Shown in pieces: positions 16,069 through 26,154 of a stretch of DNA of 64,000 nt. The stretch is from JAFDZW01 sp964404255 (GTDB lineage: Bacteria > Bacteroidota > Ignavibacteria > Palsa-1295), in NCBI GenBank assembly GCA_964404255.1, contig CAYOJJ010000002.1, positions 62,001-126,000 of the forward strand. The letters run 5' to 3'. The translations under genes and the position numbers were made by a program. The first letter of the stretch is position 1; every line of letters starts with the position of its first letter. Below the pieces are notes generated by a model. The model was given only the letters and a program-made list of their open reading frames with translations, searched no databases and was not told the origin of the DNA.

Positions 16069-19000
16069 TTATTGAAGCGTATTTACGTAACCCGGACGGG
16101 GCTTGCGAATTTTAGCAAATGCTCTAATTCGGCGAAAAATTCTCGGGAAACGTTCACGCCAGCCCTCGACAAAGGTGTACATTACCGGTACCAGTAACAA
16201 CGTCAGGATCATCGAGGAGGTAAGCCCCCCGATAATAACGAGCGCCATGCCCTGGCGGAATTCAGAACCTTCGCCGATACCCATAGCGAGGGGCAACATA
16301 CCAAGAATCATGGTAACTGTTGTCATGATGATCGGGCGTAAACGAGTCGGGCCGGCATCGAGCAGTGCTTCTCGTACTCCTTCGCCTTCGGCGCGCTTTG
16401 CATTGGTACGATCGATAATAAGAATAGCATTCTTGGTTACCAATCCCATCAACATGATCATACCCACCATCGTAAAGAGCGATAGTGTCTTATGGAAGAT
16501 GAAGAGGAAAAACAGCGCTCCGATAAGAGCAACCGGCAGTGAGAACATGATCGTAAACGGATGCACATAGCTTTCGAACAGCGCCACCATAATCATATAC
16601 ACGAACATGATAGCAAGTAAGAAGGCAATGATCATATCGCCACCCGATTTTTGCTGGTTTTCTACGTCGCCTGCAAAATACGGGTCACTGATGCCCGGGC
16701 CGCGGGGCAGCTTGGCAATCTCTTTTTGGATGTCTTTTACAACATCACCCAACGCACGACCGCCGGCAAGGTTACCATAAATAATAACCACGCGTTCACG
16801 ATTCTTACGGCCAATCTGCGAAGGGCCTTTACCATAATAGAGCGTTGCAATGTCAGAGACTTTTACCTGCTGACCCATGTGATTGAGCAGCGTTACGTTA
16901 CCGACATCCGTAGCCTTCGAACGATCGAGCTTATCGAGAATAAGATTGATATCGTATTCCGTCTGACCCTCTTTGTACTTGGCATCGGTATTACCGGCAA
17001 GAGCAGTACGAATGCCGAGCGCTGCTTCGCCAAGGGTGAGGCCGCTGGCGGCAAGACGCTCGCGATCGAAATTGATCTTGACTTCCGGCTGGCCTTCTTC
17101 ATACGAACTCTTCAAGTCCTTAAGACCCGGGACATTCTTGATATGAGCAATCAGCGAATCGGAATAAGCGGAAATTTTCTCCAGATCATCACCGCGGGTT
17201 TCGATCTGAATCGGAGCCTGGTTGGCCGAGCCGAAGATACCGATAGGCGAAGTACGCACGATCAAACCGGGAATATTATCGGCAAGATGAGTTACATATT
17301 TCATCTCTTCATCGGTCGTGCGAATGCGCTTGGCGGGCTCAACTATACGAACCGAAATCTGGCCTACGCTCGGGCGCTGTGTTACGCCCCAGGCATTTTC
17401 CTGCATACCGACGATCGTCTGGAAGCGCTCGAGATTCTTATCCTGAGCCAGATATTTTTCATAGATCTTTACCATAGAATCGGCAGTCTCGGTGTTGGTA
17501 CCGGCAGGGAAATCGAAGTTCGCTGCAAACTCGCCGCGATCCGGAGCGGTAATAAATTCACCACCGATCTTGCCGGTAACCAGCAGGCTACAGCTGCCAA
17601 GGAAGAGTAGGAACGACGAGGTAACGATCACCCAACGGTGATGTAAGGCCCACCCGAGAGTATTCTTGTATTTCACTTCGAGCCAATCCTGGAAGCGTTC
17701 GAACTTATCCGAGATCCATTTCAATGGTCCGAAAGAAATCGTCTCATGAGCACGCCCGAATTTTGCGGCAAGCATCGGCGTAAGCGTGAAGCTTACAAAG
17801 AGCGAGAGCAGGGTCGATACAACGACCGTTAAACCGAATTCGCGGAAGATCTTTCCGGCAAGACCGCTAACGAGCGAGATCGGCAAGAATACCACCACGT
17901 CCACCAGCGTAATAGCAAGAGCGGCGAAGCCGATTTCATTACGTCCGTTGATGGCGGCATCGACGGGGTTCTGGCCTTCTTCAAGTTTTCGGTGAATGTT
18001 TTCAAGAACCACGATAGAATCGTCAACAAGTACACCGATAACCAGTGAGAGTGCCATCATCGACATCATATTGATCGTGAAGCCGAAGAGCCACATGAAG
18101 ATAAATGTGGAGATCAACGACGTCGGGATAGAGAGCAATACGATTAGAGCATTTCTTCCTGAACGCAGGAACAGGAAAAGCATACAGGCGACGAGCACGA
18201 TGGCAAGACCGAGATCGCGGAACACTTCTAAAATAGAAGCACGGGTAAAGGTCGTAACGTCCTGAGCGATATCGAACTTAATACCATACTGCTTATACTC
18301 TTCGGTCAGCTTCTTGATCATTATGTAGATACGATCAGCCGTTTCCGTTGAGTTGGCGTCCGACGTCTTGATGACATTGATACCAACGGCATCGGTCAAT
18401 GATAAGCGAGTCGGCTGATGATCTTCGTTATAGGTATCTTCTACTTTTGCAATATCGCCGAGATAGATCGTTGAGCCGGTTGGCAAATTGGCAATCGGTA
18501 GCGTTCTTATTTCATCGAGGGTCTTGAATTTTCCCGGAACACGAACGATAAGCTGATTGGTCGGCTGGCTGATCTTACCGGTCGGGAAGTCAAGATTTGC
18601 TGCAGTCAGCGATTGCTGAATTTGCAGGATCGAGATATTATAAGAGCGAAGCTTATCGTTATCGACGCTGACTTTAATCTGACGCTCTCTGCCACCGGAA
18701 ATATCGACCTGTGATACACCCTCGGTCGATTCCAGGCGTGCTTTGAGTTTATCTTTTGCTAACTGGTAAAGTTCGGTCTGGGTCAGTACCGTTGAAGTCA
18801 GCGCCATACGAATGATTGGGGCGGCACTGATATCATTTTTCTGAATCTTCGGTACATCGGCATCTTTAGGTAATTTCGATCTGATCTGATCGACGTGCCG
18901 TTGGACGTCGGCAGCAGCCTGATCGGAATTTGCTGTTAATAAGTACTGGCCGAGTACGATAGAATATCCTTCGTTCGAGAACGAGCGGACGTTATCGAGA

Positions 19001-19227
19001 TTTGCGGTTGCAGCTACTGCCTCTTCGATTGGCTTGGTGACCAAGTCTTCAATTTCTTCCGGTCCGGCGCCAGGATAAGCAGTAATAACTGAGACGAACG
19101 GAAAGTCCATCTTTGGCAGCAGATCACGCCCCAGACGGAAATAACCGAAAACACCCATAACGGCAAGGGCTATGAAGACAATGGTTATAAACGCCGGGCG
19201 TTTAATGGAAAGCTCTGTAATTGTCAT
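16069..19227 (-). CDS. RND efflux transporter, HAE-1/AcrB-like inner-membrane subunit
   Basis: A 1052-residue proton-driven exporter, the usual length for AcrB relatives. The start MTITELSIKRPAFITIVFIA is the first membrane helix. Two large periplasmic loops alternate with 12 helices. Helix 4 has LVIGVLVDDSIVVLENIHR, with the proton-relay Asp pair at 402-403. VMYTFVEGW lies at the C-terminus. It is the last gene of a TetR-TolC-MFP-RND operon, so it should form a tripartite pump for drugs or other small toxic compounds; the substrate is not visible from sequence. Confidence 0.96.
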   Translation of the reverse strand: MTITELSIKRPAFITIVFIALAVMGVFGYFRLGRDLLPKMDFPFVSVITAYPGAGPEEIEDLVTKPIEEAVAATANLDNVRSFSNEGYSIVLGQYLLTANSDQAAADVQRHVDQIRSKLPKDADVPKIQKNDISAAPIIRMALTSTVLTQTELYQLAKDKLKARLESTEGVSQVDISGGRERQIKVSVDNDKLRSYNISILQIQQSLTAANLDFPTGKISQPTNQLIVRVPGKFKTLDEIRTLPIANLPTGSTIYLGDIAKVEDTYNEDHQPTRLSLTDAVGINVIKTSDANSTETADRIYIMIKKLTEEYKQYGIKFDIAQDVTTFTRASILEVFRDLGLAIVLVACMLFLFLRSGRNALIVLLSIPTSLISTFIFMWLFGFTINMMSMMALSLVIGVLVDDSIVVLENIHRKLEEGQNPVDAAINGRNEIGFAALAITLVDVVVFLPISLVSGLAGKIFREFGLTVVVSTLLSLFVSFTLTPMLAAKFGRAHETISFGPLKWISDKFERFQDWLEVKYKNTLGWALHHRWVIVTSSFLLFLGSCSLLVTGKIGGEFITAPDRGEFAANFDFPAGTNTETADSMVKIYEKYLAQDKNLERFQTIVGMQENAWGVTQRPSVGQISVRIVEPAKRIRTTDEEMKYVTHLADNIPGLIVRTSPIGIFGSANQAPIQIETRGDDLEKISAYSDSLIAHIKNVPGLKDLKSSYEEGQPEVKINFDRERLAASGLTLGEAALGIRTALAGNTDAKYKEGQTEYDINLILDKLDRSKATDVGNVTLLNHMGQQVKVSDIATLYYGKGPSQIGRKNRERVVIIYGNLAGGRALGDVVKDIQKEIAKLPRGPGISDPYFAGDVENQQKSGGDMIIAFLLAIMFVYMIMVALFESYVHPFTIMFSLPVALIGALFFLFIFHKTLSLFTMVGMIMLMGLVTKNAILIIDRTNAKRAEGEGVREALLDAGPTRLRPIIMTTVTMILGMLPLAMGIGEGSEFRQGMALVIIGGLTSSMILTLLLVPVMYTFVEGWRERFPRIFRRIRAFAKIRKPRPGYVNTLQ

Positions 19228-19280
19228 GGTGGTACCTATAAGTACTGGTAGTGACTATTAGAAATTTGATAGAGCGCAGA

Positions 19281-20372
19281 TTAGAGCGCTTTTACTTTGG
19301 CGCCGTCCTTAAGTTGTGGCTGGCCGAACGTGACGATCGTTTCGCCTTCATTGACGCCTTCGGTGATTTCGGTGCGTTCCGGAGTAGAGACTCCAAGCTT
19401 TACACCGCGAAGATGAGCAATACCTTTATCATCGACAACATACACCTGGTTGCGTGTGCCATTATTGATGATGGCGGCCGTCGGGGCAGTAGCAACCATG
19501 CGGTCAGATTCGCGCTTGACTTCAGCACGAGCAAACATGCCGCTCTTGAGTTCTCTATTCGGATTATCGATCTCAACTTCAACGAGATAGTTGCGGGCCA
19601 TATCTGCTTTATCGGAGATCGTCACGATCTTGCCATCGAAGTTCTTGTTAGTGATAGCATCGACAGTTACGTTAACCGGATCGCCAAGCTTAAGCGCCGG
19701 CAGATCGAGTTCGCCGACGTTGATCTTGATCTTCATTTTCGAATCATCGATAACCGTCGCTACTTTCGTACCGGGGTTTAGTAATTCTCCAAGATTGACA
19801 TAGCGCATAGCGACGACGCCACCGAATGGTGCTTTTACTGTTGCATCTGAAAGCTGACGCTTTGCAAGACTTTCGGCAGACTGGGCTCCCTTTAATTGTG
19901 CTTCGGCACTGCGTACCTGCAGATCGGCCAGTTCTAACTGGCTCTTGGTGCTGGCACCTGATTTGCTGAGTTCTTTCGTGCGATCGAGATCGAGCTTTGC
20001 TTTTTCGAGCGAAGCTTCGGCGGCCAGACGCTGCGCTTCGGCCTGCGAGACAGCAATAGCTTTGAGTTCATTATCGACGGTGACAATAGCACTGCCGGCA
20101 CCGACGCGCGAACCATTATTCGCACTGATGCCGACGATACGGCCCTGGGTCTCGCTATTTACCGTTGCTTCACGAACCCCTTCAAGGGTACCGGTTGCAC
20201 GGAAGGTTGCGGCCATCGGGGCTTTTTCAATCTTGGCAACTTTAACACTAAAGGTTTCCGCTGCAGGGGCCTGGTCCGATCCATTGGACTTGCCGCAGGA
20301 AGAAAGAGCAAGGGCCGCGCCGAGCACAAGGCTGGCAGCCAATACGGAAGTACGATGAGAATTCTTAACCAT
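19281..20372 (-). CDS. RND efflux periplasmic adaptor (membrane fusion protein), lipoprotein
   Basis: A 363-residue AcrA-type adaptor. The N-terminus ends in lipobox LSSC (LGAALALSSCGKSNG), so it is lipid-anchored in the inner membrane. A barrel-sandwich half-motif (FRATGTLEGVREATVNSETQ) precedes a coiled-coil hairpin at about 110-165 rich in Ala/Glu/Lys (AEAQRLAAEASLEKAKLDLD), then the second lipoyl half (VKAPFGGVVAMRYVNLGELL) and beta-barrel. It lies 53 bp from the transporter and 39 bp after the outer-membrane channel gene. Confidence 0.95.
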   Translation of the reverse strand: MVKNSHRTSVLAASLVLGAALALSSCGKSNGSDQAPAAETFSVKVAKIEKAPMAATFRATGTLEGVREATVNSETQGRIVGISANNGSRVGAGSAIVTVDNELKAIAVSQAEAQRLAAEASLEKAKLDLDRTKELSKSGASTKSQLELADLQVRSAEAQLKGAQSAESLAKRQLSDATVKAPFGGVVAMRYVNLGELLNPGTKVATVIDDSKMKIKINVGELDLPALKLGDPVNVTVDAITNKNFDGKIVTISDKADMARNYLVEVEIDNPNRELKSGMFARAEVKRESDRMVATAPTAAIINNGTRNQVYVVDDKGIAHLRGVKLGVSTPERTEITEGVNEGETIVTFGQPQLKDGAKVKAL

Positions 20373-20411
20373 AATACTCTAATTCTATTCGGGTGATATT
20401 TAAACTTATTA

Positions 20412-21770
20412 TTAGCGAATACCCAATGCTTTTTTGTATCTGGCATTGGCGATCAGGACGTCATACGTCGTCGTGGTCAGATTGGCTTTTGAGTTGGAAA
20501 GCGCCGTTTCAGCATCGATAAGCGTGATAAGCGGGGCCAGGCCATTATCGTATTGAGCTTTAACGATCTTATAATTTTCCTCGGCTGAAGTGACCTGCTT
20601 CCGGGCGATCGCGAGGCGATCGATAGCATTCACTTTATCGAGCCGAGCGCTTTCGAGCTCAAGACGGATACCATTGGTTGCCGATTCCGTCTGGTAGCGA
20701 AGCTCTTCGATCTGAGCTTCCTGCTCGTTCATTTTTGCATTTGTGCCAAAGCCGGAGAAGAAATTCCATTGGAATTGCACACCGCCGAGAAGAAGATCGG
20801 CATCGCCTGAGAACTTCAATGAATTTTCCTGCCATCCGTAGCTGGCAAAGAGCGAAATGTTCGGCAGGTAGTCAGCGAGCGTTGCTTTCTTCACACCTTC
20901 GGCAGCGTCGGCGCTATAGCGCAACTGTTGTAATTCCGGACGGTTGTTGAAAGCCCGGTCATAATCATCATTGAAAGAAGGAAGATTGCCGTTGAAGACA
21001 CCACCGCCATTGGTCGCCATATCCGAACCGGAAGAAGCCATTGCTAAAACATCTTCTGCTTTCGGAAGATTAATATCCGAATCGTACTCACGTTTGAGCA
21101 GGTTATTAAAATTCGTTCTCGCAAGGGCTGCCATATTCTTTGCTATCAGGACATCGCCTTCGGCAGCAGCAACGCCGACTTCGGCGCGGAGCACATCGTT
21201 CTTCGGAGCTTTGTCGTTCGAATAAAGCGCTTGTGCCATTCGGAGATTCTCGGAAGCAAGGGTATCGGCATTCATGCGGATCTTTACCAGTTCGCTTGCC
21301 TTCGCATAGTTGTAGTAGGCTTCGGTCACCGAATAAGTAATGCTGAGTTCTTTTGCACTTACCTCAGCAGTAGAAGCATCGCGCAGGGCGCTGGCGACAC
21401 TCGCGCCTTGCCAGAGGGCATAATTGCCGATCGGCCAGACGAATTCGAATTTATTATCCCACGGTACGATACCAAGTCCGGTCGCATTGAAGGTACCGAT
21501 ACTCGGAATAGTGAGTACGCGGCCGCCGGAATATTGGGTGAAGCGTGAGACGAAATCCAAATGCGGAATCAGCCCCGAACGAGCTTCGGCTACCCGGGCA
21601 TCGGTGTTCTTCCACCGGGCGCGGCTGGCCATAACATCTGGGTTTTGAGAGAGGGCAGTTTCAATGTAGGTCTGCAACGCCTGTGGCACATAAGACGTTT
21701 GGGAACGCCCGGCCGTAGCCATCGAAACGAGAAGCAGTACTGCAAAGAAAGAGGTGGATACTTTTTTCAT
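20412..21770 (-). CDS. TolC-family outer-membrane efflux channel
   Basis: A 452-residue outer-membrane factor with a Sec signal peptide (MKKVSTSFFAVLLLVSMATA). Two OEP repeats of long amphipathic helices are evident, for example TEAYYNYAKASELVKIRMNA in the first half and AIARKQVTSAEENYKIVKAQ with YDNGLAPLITLIDAETALS in the second, the standard TolC signature. It completes the tripartite pump encoded by the next two genes. It lies 11 bp after the TetR gene. Confidence 0.95.
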   Translation of the reverse strand: MKKVSTSFFAVLLLVSMATAGRSQTSYVPQALQTYIETALSQNPDVMASRARWKNTDARVAEARSGLIPHLDFVSRFTQYSGGRVLTIPSIGTFNATGLGIVPWDNKFEFVWPIGNYALWQGASVASALRDASTAEVSAKELSITYSVTEAYYNYAKASELVKIRMNADTLASENLRMAQALYSNDKAPKNDVLRAEVGVAAAEGDVLIAKNMAALARTNFNNLLKREYDSDINLPKAEDVLAMASSGSDMATNGGGVFNGNLPSFNDDYDRAFNNRPELQQLRYSADAAEGVKKATLADYLPNISLFASYGWQENSLKFSGDADLLLGGVQFQWNFFSGFGTNAKMNEQEAQIEELRYQTESATNGIRLELESARLDKVNAIDRLAIARKQVTSAEENYKIVKAQYDNGLAPLITLIDAETALSNSKANLTTTTYDVLIANARYKKALGIR

Positions 21771-21781
21771 AGAATGAACTA

Positions 21782-22585
21782 TTATGCGGTAGTAGTAATA
21801 ATTTGCTCTTCAGCGCTGCCATCGAGCGTAAAGACGCGTTCGAGTTCGACGCCATGTTCCTGGAAGCCCATCGCTTCGAGCGAAAGCCACTGCAAGGGTT
21901 CGAGATAGGCACGGCCCTGATCGGTGACGGCATTTTCCATCAGCATTCTCATCGTTGTGTTATAGACATACTGCCAGTTGAGATGTTCGAGATGGACTCC
22001 ATTCTTACGCGTAGCGAAGACATGGTTCTCCGAATTATAGGTACACTTATTAAGCATTCGCAATACGCCGGTACCTGAGAGCCACAACGTTAGCACGAGT
22101 GTAAAGCCATTTACTTCCGGCTTAATATCTCCTTCGGCTTTTGCCTTCTCGGTCATCTGGTGAAAATATTTCCAGACCCGCTCGGAAAGCATGCTTAATT
22201 CATCGACGAGCTCCGGGGAGATATTAGTCTTCGCTGGAGTTTCGTTGAGATGCATAAGCGTGAAAATGAAGCGATGCTCGGTGGCAAAGCGGCGGTAGGC
22301 TTCGCCGATAGCGATCACCTTTTCAATACCGCGTTCTTTTTTATCGGTCTCTTCGGCCATCAGCTCGAATAGCACTTCGAAACCTTTAATGACGAGGCCG
22401 ATCAATAATTCATCTTTATTCTCATAATAAAGATAGATCGTCCCTTTGGCAAGCTCAGCTTCTTTAGCTATTTCATCCATAGAGGCTTGCCCGATACCTT
22501 GATGCTGGAAGACCCGAAACGCAGCATCGAGGATCTGAGTCCTTCTGGCTTCGCGCTCGCGTTCTTTTCTTTCTACAATTCCCAT
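21782..22585 (-). CDS. TetR family repressor of the efflux operon
   Basis: A 267-residue DNA-binding repressor. The HTH is at about residues 33-55 (QASMDEIAKEAELAKGTIYL then YYENKDELL). The C-terminal ligand domain is longer than the family's usual ~200 total. I chose the ATG at 22585 (MGIVERKERE) because the HTH then sits 30 residues from the N-terminus; a longer frame reaches to 22723 but would run through the operator. It is the first gene of the operon it probably controls, with tolC following after 11 bp. Confidence 0.92.
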   Translation of the reverse strand: MGIVERKEREREARRTQILDAAFRVFQHQGIGQASMDEIAKEAELAKGTIYLYYENKDELLIGLVIKGFEVLFELMAEETDKKERGIEKVIAIGEAYRRFATEHRFIFTLMHLNETPAKTNISPELVDELSMLSERVWKYFHQMTEKAKAEGDIKPEVNGFTLVLTLWLSGTGVLRMLNKCTYNSENHVFATRKNGVHLEHLNWQYVYNTTMRMLMENAVTDQGRAYLEPLQWLSLEAMGFQEHGVELERVFTLDGSAEEQIITTTA

Positions 22586-22654
22586 CTTATTGACTTTCAA
22601 TAAGTTAGTTTCAATTTTCCCTTTGGCAGGAATACAAATATTCTTTGTCCCTTT

Positions 22655-22683
22655 ATTTAATGACTGACCGTCAGTCATTAAAT
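22655..22683. promoter_or_regulatory. 29-bp TetR-type operator palindrome
   Basis: The 14 bases ATTTAATGACTGAC and GTCAGTCATTAAAT flank a single central C, a perfect inverted repeat with the TGACTGAC/GTCAGTCA core typical of TetR-family operators. It lies 70 bp upstream of the TetR start codon, where it can repress the TetR-TolC-MFP-RND operon. Confidence 0.88.
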
Positions 22684-22856
22684 AGTTAAGCAAATTAACG
22701 TTTGTAGAAAGACTTAGTTTCACCTTTTTAGATTATTTTAATAAAAGGGTGTTTCTGCACCAAAATCGCTAAAAACTCTATCTGGGATACTGTAACAACG
22801 AATGAAGCAGGCCAATATTGCACGAGAATTCGTTTTGGGAGGTATTTTTGTATCGA

Positions 22857-23591
22857 ATGGATACACCCTCGTTCAGTTTTACTTCTTCGGATGAGAAGAA
22901 GGTCTATGTGCGGGAAATGTTTTCGAACATTGCCGGGCGCTATGACTTCCTGAATCATTTTCTCTCCTTCGGCCAGGATTACCGTTGGCGTCGCAAAGCG
23001 GTGAAGCTTATCAAAGCTCATCTGAATGGACGTCAGAAACCGGCCATACTCGATATTGCTTGTGGTACGGGTGATCTTTCCTTCGAAGCGCTGCGCCAGA
23101 TACCGGATGCGGTTATTACCGGTATGGATCTTGCCAAGCCAATGCTTGATGTTTTTCAAAAGAAGATCGATGAGAAGCATGTCTCGATCACAATAGGAGA
23201 GGGAGATGTAGAGGCGATGACCTTTGCCGATAATAGCTTCGATGCGGTAATGATCGGTTTTGCGACTAGAAATTTTTCGAAGCTCGAAGTTGCCTTTACC
23301 GAAATTTATAGAGTACTAAAACCTGGCGGCATTTTTGTTAATCTCGAACTTTCAAAGCCGCGGGTCTTTCCCATGAAGCAGCTCTATCAATTGTATAGCC
23401 GCTTCATTATGCCGTTAATAGGTAAGCGGGTCTCGAAGAACACCGAAGCATATAGTTACTTACCCGATTCTATCCAGCGCTTTCCCGAACGCGAAGAGAT
23501 CGTTGCTCTGCTGACGAGGATCGGATTTCACGATGCGAAGTGGAAAGATCTTTCCGCCGGAATCGTCTCGATGCATATCGGAGTAAAATAA
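22857..23591 (+). CDS. ubiE: Demethylmenaquinone/ubiquinone methyltransferase
   Basis: A SAM-dependent C-methyltransferase of about 244 residues that carries out the last methylation in menaquinone synthesis (MenG role; ubiquinone is not expected in this lineage). SAM motif I is ILDIACGTGDLSFEA; the UbiE signatures YDFLNHFLSFGQDYRWRRKA and RVLKPGGIFVNLELSKP are intact. I use the ATG at 22857. A GGGAGG at 22837-22842 lies 14 nt before it but only 5 nt before an in-frame TTG at 22848, so the TTG is a real alternative. Divergent from the TetR operon and ends at a bidirectional terminator. Confidence 0.94.
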   Translation: MDTPSFSFTSSDEKKVYVREMFSNIAGRYDFLNHFLSFGQDYRWRRKAVKLIKAHLNGRQKPAILDIACGTGDLSFEALRQIPDAVITGMDLAKPMLDVFQKKIDEKHVSITIGEGDVEAMTFADNSFDAVMIGFATRNFSKLEVAFTEIYRVLKPGGIFVNLELSKPRVFPMKQLYQLYSRFIMPLIGKRVSKNTEAYSYLPDSIQRFPEREEIVALLTRIGFHDAKWKDLSAGIVSMHIGVK

Positions 23592-23617
23592 AAAAGCCGG
23601 CTACCGCCGGCTTTTTT
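23590..23617. terminator. Bidirectional terminator between ubiE and the PQQ-propeller gene
   Basis: AAAAAGCCGGC and GCCGGCTTTTT form an 11-bp perfect stem with a TACC loop. The convergent genes end on either side, so it serves both. Confidence 0.93.
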
Positions 23618-23634
23618 AACTGATGAATGATGGA

Positions 23635-26154
23635 TCATTGCAGGGTATAGCCACAGATGATCTCTTCGTTGATCGAGAAGAGATAGCTATCGTCCGGCGA
23701 GGTAAAGTACTTCGACTTTTTCCCCTCCTTTGCCTGCCAGTTTACTTTGCCCGTTTTTAGATCGAGCGATTCCAGATGACGGTCTATGCAATAGACAAGA
23801 TTGTTTCCCATGATGCGCGGCACGTACTGCACTTCATCCTGATCGTAGTCCCACTGGTGCTGCCAAATAGGTTTGCCGCTTGCGGCTTCGAGCAATGCGG
23901 CTGCTTTCGTACCGAGGACCAGAATTTTTCCATCGGCTGCAACAACACGCAAACAGCGCCGGGCACTGACCCCCCAGATATTTCCCCAAAAGCTGGTGTA
24001 GACAGTAGTAAGCTCGGCGCTGCCTGCTTCGTCAAGATATTCAAGCTGCTTATCAGGTTCTACACCGCCGTAGGTGGTAGTGGATTCGAGAACGTACCCG
24101 CCGCCGATATACGTGCTGGAAGTATAGCTGCGTGGCTTCGAGCCGATATAGGTTTCAGTTATTGCGTAGGTTTTCTTGTAAGGCATTTCACCGATCTTCG
24201 CATCGTCAAGATCGATCGTCCAATCGAAGGCTCCTTTGCTTTCGCGAGTCAGCTTTAAGGCATATAGTTTTTCGTCGTCGGAGAGATAGAGCTGTTTAGT
24301 TTTCGGATTATAGTAGTTCATGATCGAGAAATCGGGCATATTTACACCGCAGGCCTTCTTAGTCTCGATTCTCCAGATAATTGCACCCGTGGCAGGGTCA
24401 ATGGCTGCAAAGCCATAGGGGTCGTCATCGTTATATTTATCGAACTTGATCGAATTCTTTTGTAGGACAACATCATAATCCTGAGTGCCGAACTGCACGT
24501 AGAGTGTGCCATCTATCAAAGCAAGGGAAGTGGGCTTGGCATCGATCTTATCCTGAGTCCAGAGGCGCTTGCCGCTGGTAAGATCGAAGGCAATGATACA
24601 ATCATGCCCAGGCATATACACAATGCCTTTTCCGTTACTGACAACATTGCCCTGCGGAGCAACCTTCTTCGGGTCCATACCACCGGCACCTTCATCGCTG
24701 CAGCGAAAATAATCTTTATACGCAACTGCTCCGGTCGCAGGATCGAAGGCAAAAAAACCTTCACCACCGCGATCCTTGCTCTCCGGCTCGAGCATTTTTG
24801 CTTTGGTGCGGATAGCGATCACGATCTTGCCATTATACTCAAAATTATCGTAAGTAAAGCCGATAAAATCGTAGGAGGGATCGATGATCGTTTTTCCTTT
24901 GCCGGTGGTATTCGAAGCAACGGCATTAGGATTGCCGAAATTTCTCATAGAAAAATTGGTAAGGGCTCTTCCGATACCCGGAATATAATTATCCGAGCGT
25001 GCAACATTTAGTGAGTAATTGATCTTACCGGTGAGTAGATCGATACTTACCGCATGCAGCTGGTTACGTTTACCGATGCTCGTAACTGCCAATGTAAAAA
25101 CGGCATTCGTGCCATCCATTTTTAGTAGCCGGTGCGCATATCCATCTTCAAGCTCCGGAGCTTTCTCCAGATTCCAAAGCAGTTTATCGTTCGTCATATC
25201 GACGGCGAAGCAAGCGCCATCTTCACTTACAAAGGCGATGTCCTTACCCGCAACCTTGAAGGTAAAGAAACTGCGATAAGCGCTGACATCGATCGGTACT
25301 GTAGTTACCGTGCCAGTGGCAAACCGGAAATGGGCAATCTCCTTTTTCCCGATAACAGCAATTCCGGCATCTGTCGGCACTAAATAGACCCGGTCTTCAT
25401 CGATCTTCATTTCATGTTTTACCAATTGCTGGTTGGTTTGCAGATCGATCAGGATTACACTGCCATCGAGGAGGTATAATTGATAGCGGCCGGTGGAATC
25501 GCGATAATCCCAGTCTTTCTTTTTCTCGATCACATCGTAGTTCGGTTCGCAATCGGTAAAACGGTTAAGCAGTTTACCGGTGCGGACGTCATAGAGATCG
25601 AGCGTTTCATCGTCGGTAAAGACAAGCATCTTATCGCGGCTTTTAACGACGCTGTAATTGAATCCGCCTTTTTGTAATGCTTTTTGATTATAGCTGATCT
25701 TCGAACGCCAAAGCTCATTTCCGGTTTTCAGATCGACGCCTATGTGGATATTACCATAGCGAAGCACAGTAGTCGTATTCAGGAATGAGAGCTCCATGAA
25801 ATCATCCTGATCGATATCGGCATATTCATGCTCCCACATCAGTTTGCCGGTGATCGCATCGTAGGATCGAAGTTTATCGTCGCTTGCTACCAGATAGGCA
25901 TCGCCAACGAGCTGCTTCGGACCTTTTTTATTAAAATCATCGACCTTCAGGTCCCATTTCTTTTCTCCGGTTTTAGCATCATAGCCCCAGGCATATTTGC
26001 CCGTAGCAAGGAAGAGGTATTTCCCATCGCCGACGAACTCATGGATCTTTGCGGGATCGTCAAGCTCGACTTTCCATTTCGGAGCCTGAGCCAGCGAACG
26101 CGAACATGGCAGGAAAACAACTGCAAGTAATAAATATAGAAATCGAATTCTCAT
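23635..26154 (-). CDS. Large secreted PQQ-like beta-propeller protein
   Basis: About 839 residues with a signal peptide (MRIRFLYLLLAVVFLPCSRS then LAQ); I start at 26154 for that reason. Many blades show the PQQ/BamB pattern of Gly-Lys-x-x-W: YAWGYDAKTGEKKWDLK, SYDAITGKLMWEHEYAD, VDLKTGNELWRSK, AFDLTSGKRLWTQD, LLEAASGKPIWQHQWD. Such repeats occur in quinoprotein dehydrogenases and in scaffold proteins, and I see no haem motif or clear PQQ active-site set here. It is therefore more likely a binding or scaffold protein of the envelope. Confidence 0.85.
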   Translation of the reverse strand: MRIRFLYLLLAVVFLPCSRSLAQAPKWKVELDDPAKIHEFVGDGKYLFLATGKYAWGYDAKTGEKKWDLKVDDFNKKGPKQLVGDAYLVASDDKLRSYDAITGKLMWEHEYADIDQDDFMELSFLNTTTVLRYGNIHIGVDLKTGNELWRSKISYNQKALQKGGFNYSVVKSRDKMLVFTDDETLDLYDVRTGKLLNRFTDCEPNYDVIEKKKDWDYRDSTGRYQLYLLDGSVILIDLQTNQQLVKHEMKIDEDRVYLVPTDAGIAVIGKKEIAHFRFATGTVTTVPIDVSAYRSFFTFKVAGKDIAFVSEDGACFAVDMTNDKLLWNLEKAPELEDGYAHRLLKMDGTNAVFTLAVTSIGKRNQLHAVSIDLLTGKINYSLNVARSDNYIPGIGRALTNFSMRNFGNPNAVASNTTGKGKTIIDPSYDFIGFTYDNFEYNGKIVIAIRTKAKMLEPESKDRGGEGFFAFDPATGAVAYKDYFRCSDEGAGGMDPKKVAPQGNVVSNGKGIVYMPGHDCIIAFDLTSGKRLWTQDKIDAKPTSLALIDGTLYVQFGTQDYDVVLQKNSIKFDKYNDDDPYGFAAIDPATGAIIWRIETKKACGVNMPDFSIMNYYNPKTKQLYLSDDEKLYALKLTRESKGAFDWTIDLDDAKIGEMPYKKTYAITETYIGSKPRSYTSSTYIGGGYVLESTTTYGGVEPDKQLEYLDEAGSAELTTVYTSFWGNIWGVSARRCLRVVAADGKILVLGTKAAALLEAASGKPIWQHQWDYDQDEVQYVPRIMGNNLVYCIDRHLESLDLKTGKVNWQAKEGKKSKYFTSPDDSYLFSINEEIICGYTLQ

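Noticed and set aside
22728..23180. 150-residue minus-strand frame opposite ubiE
   Set aside because: It is antisense to a well-supported methyltransferase and its composition fits a shadow frame.
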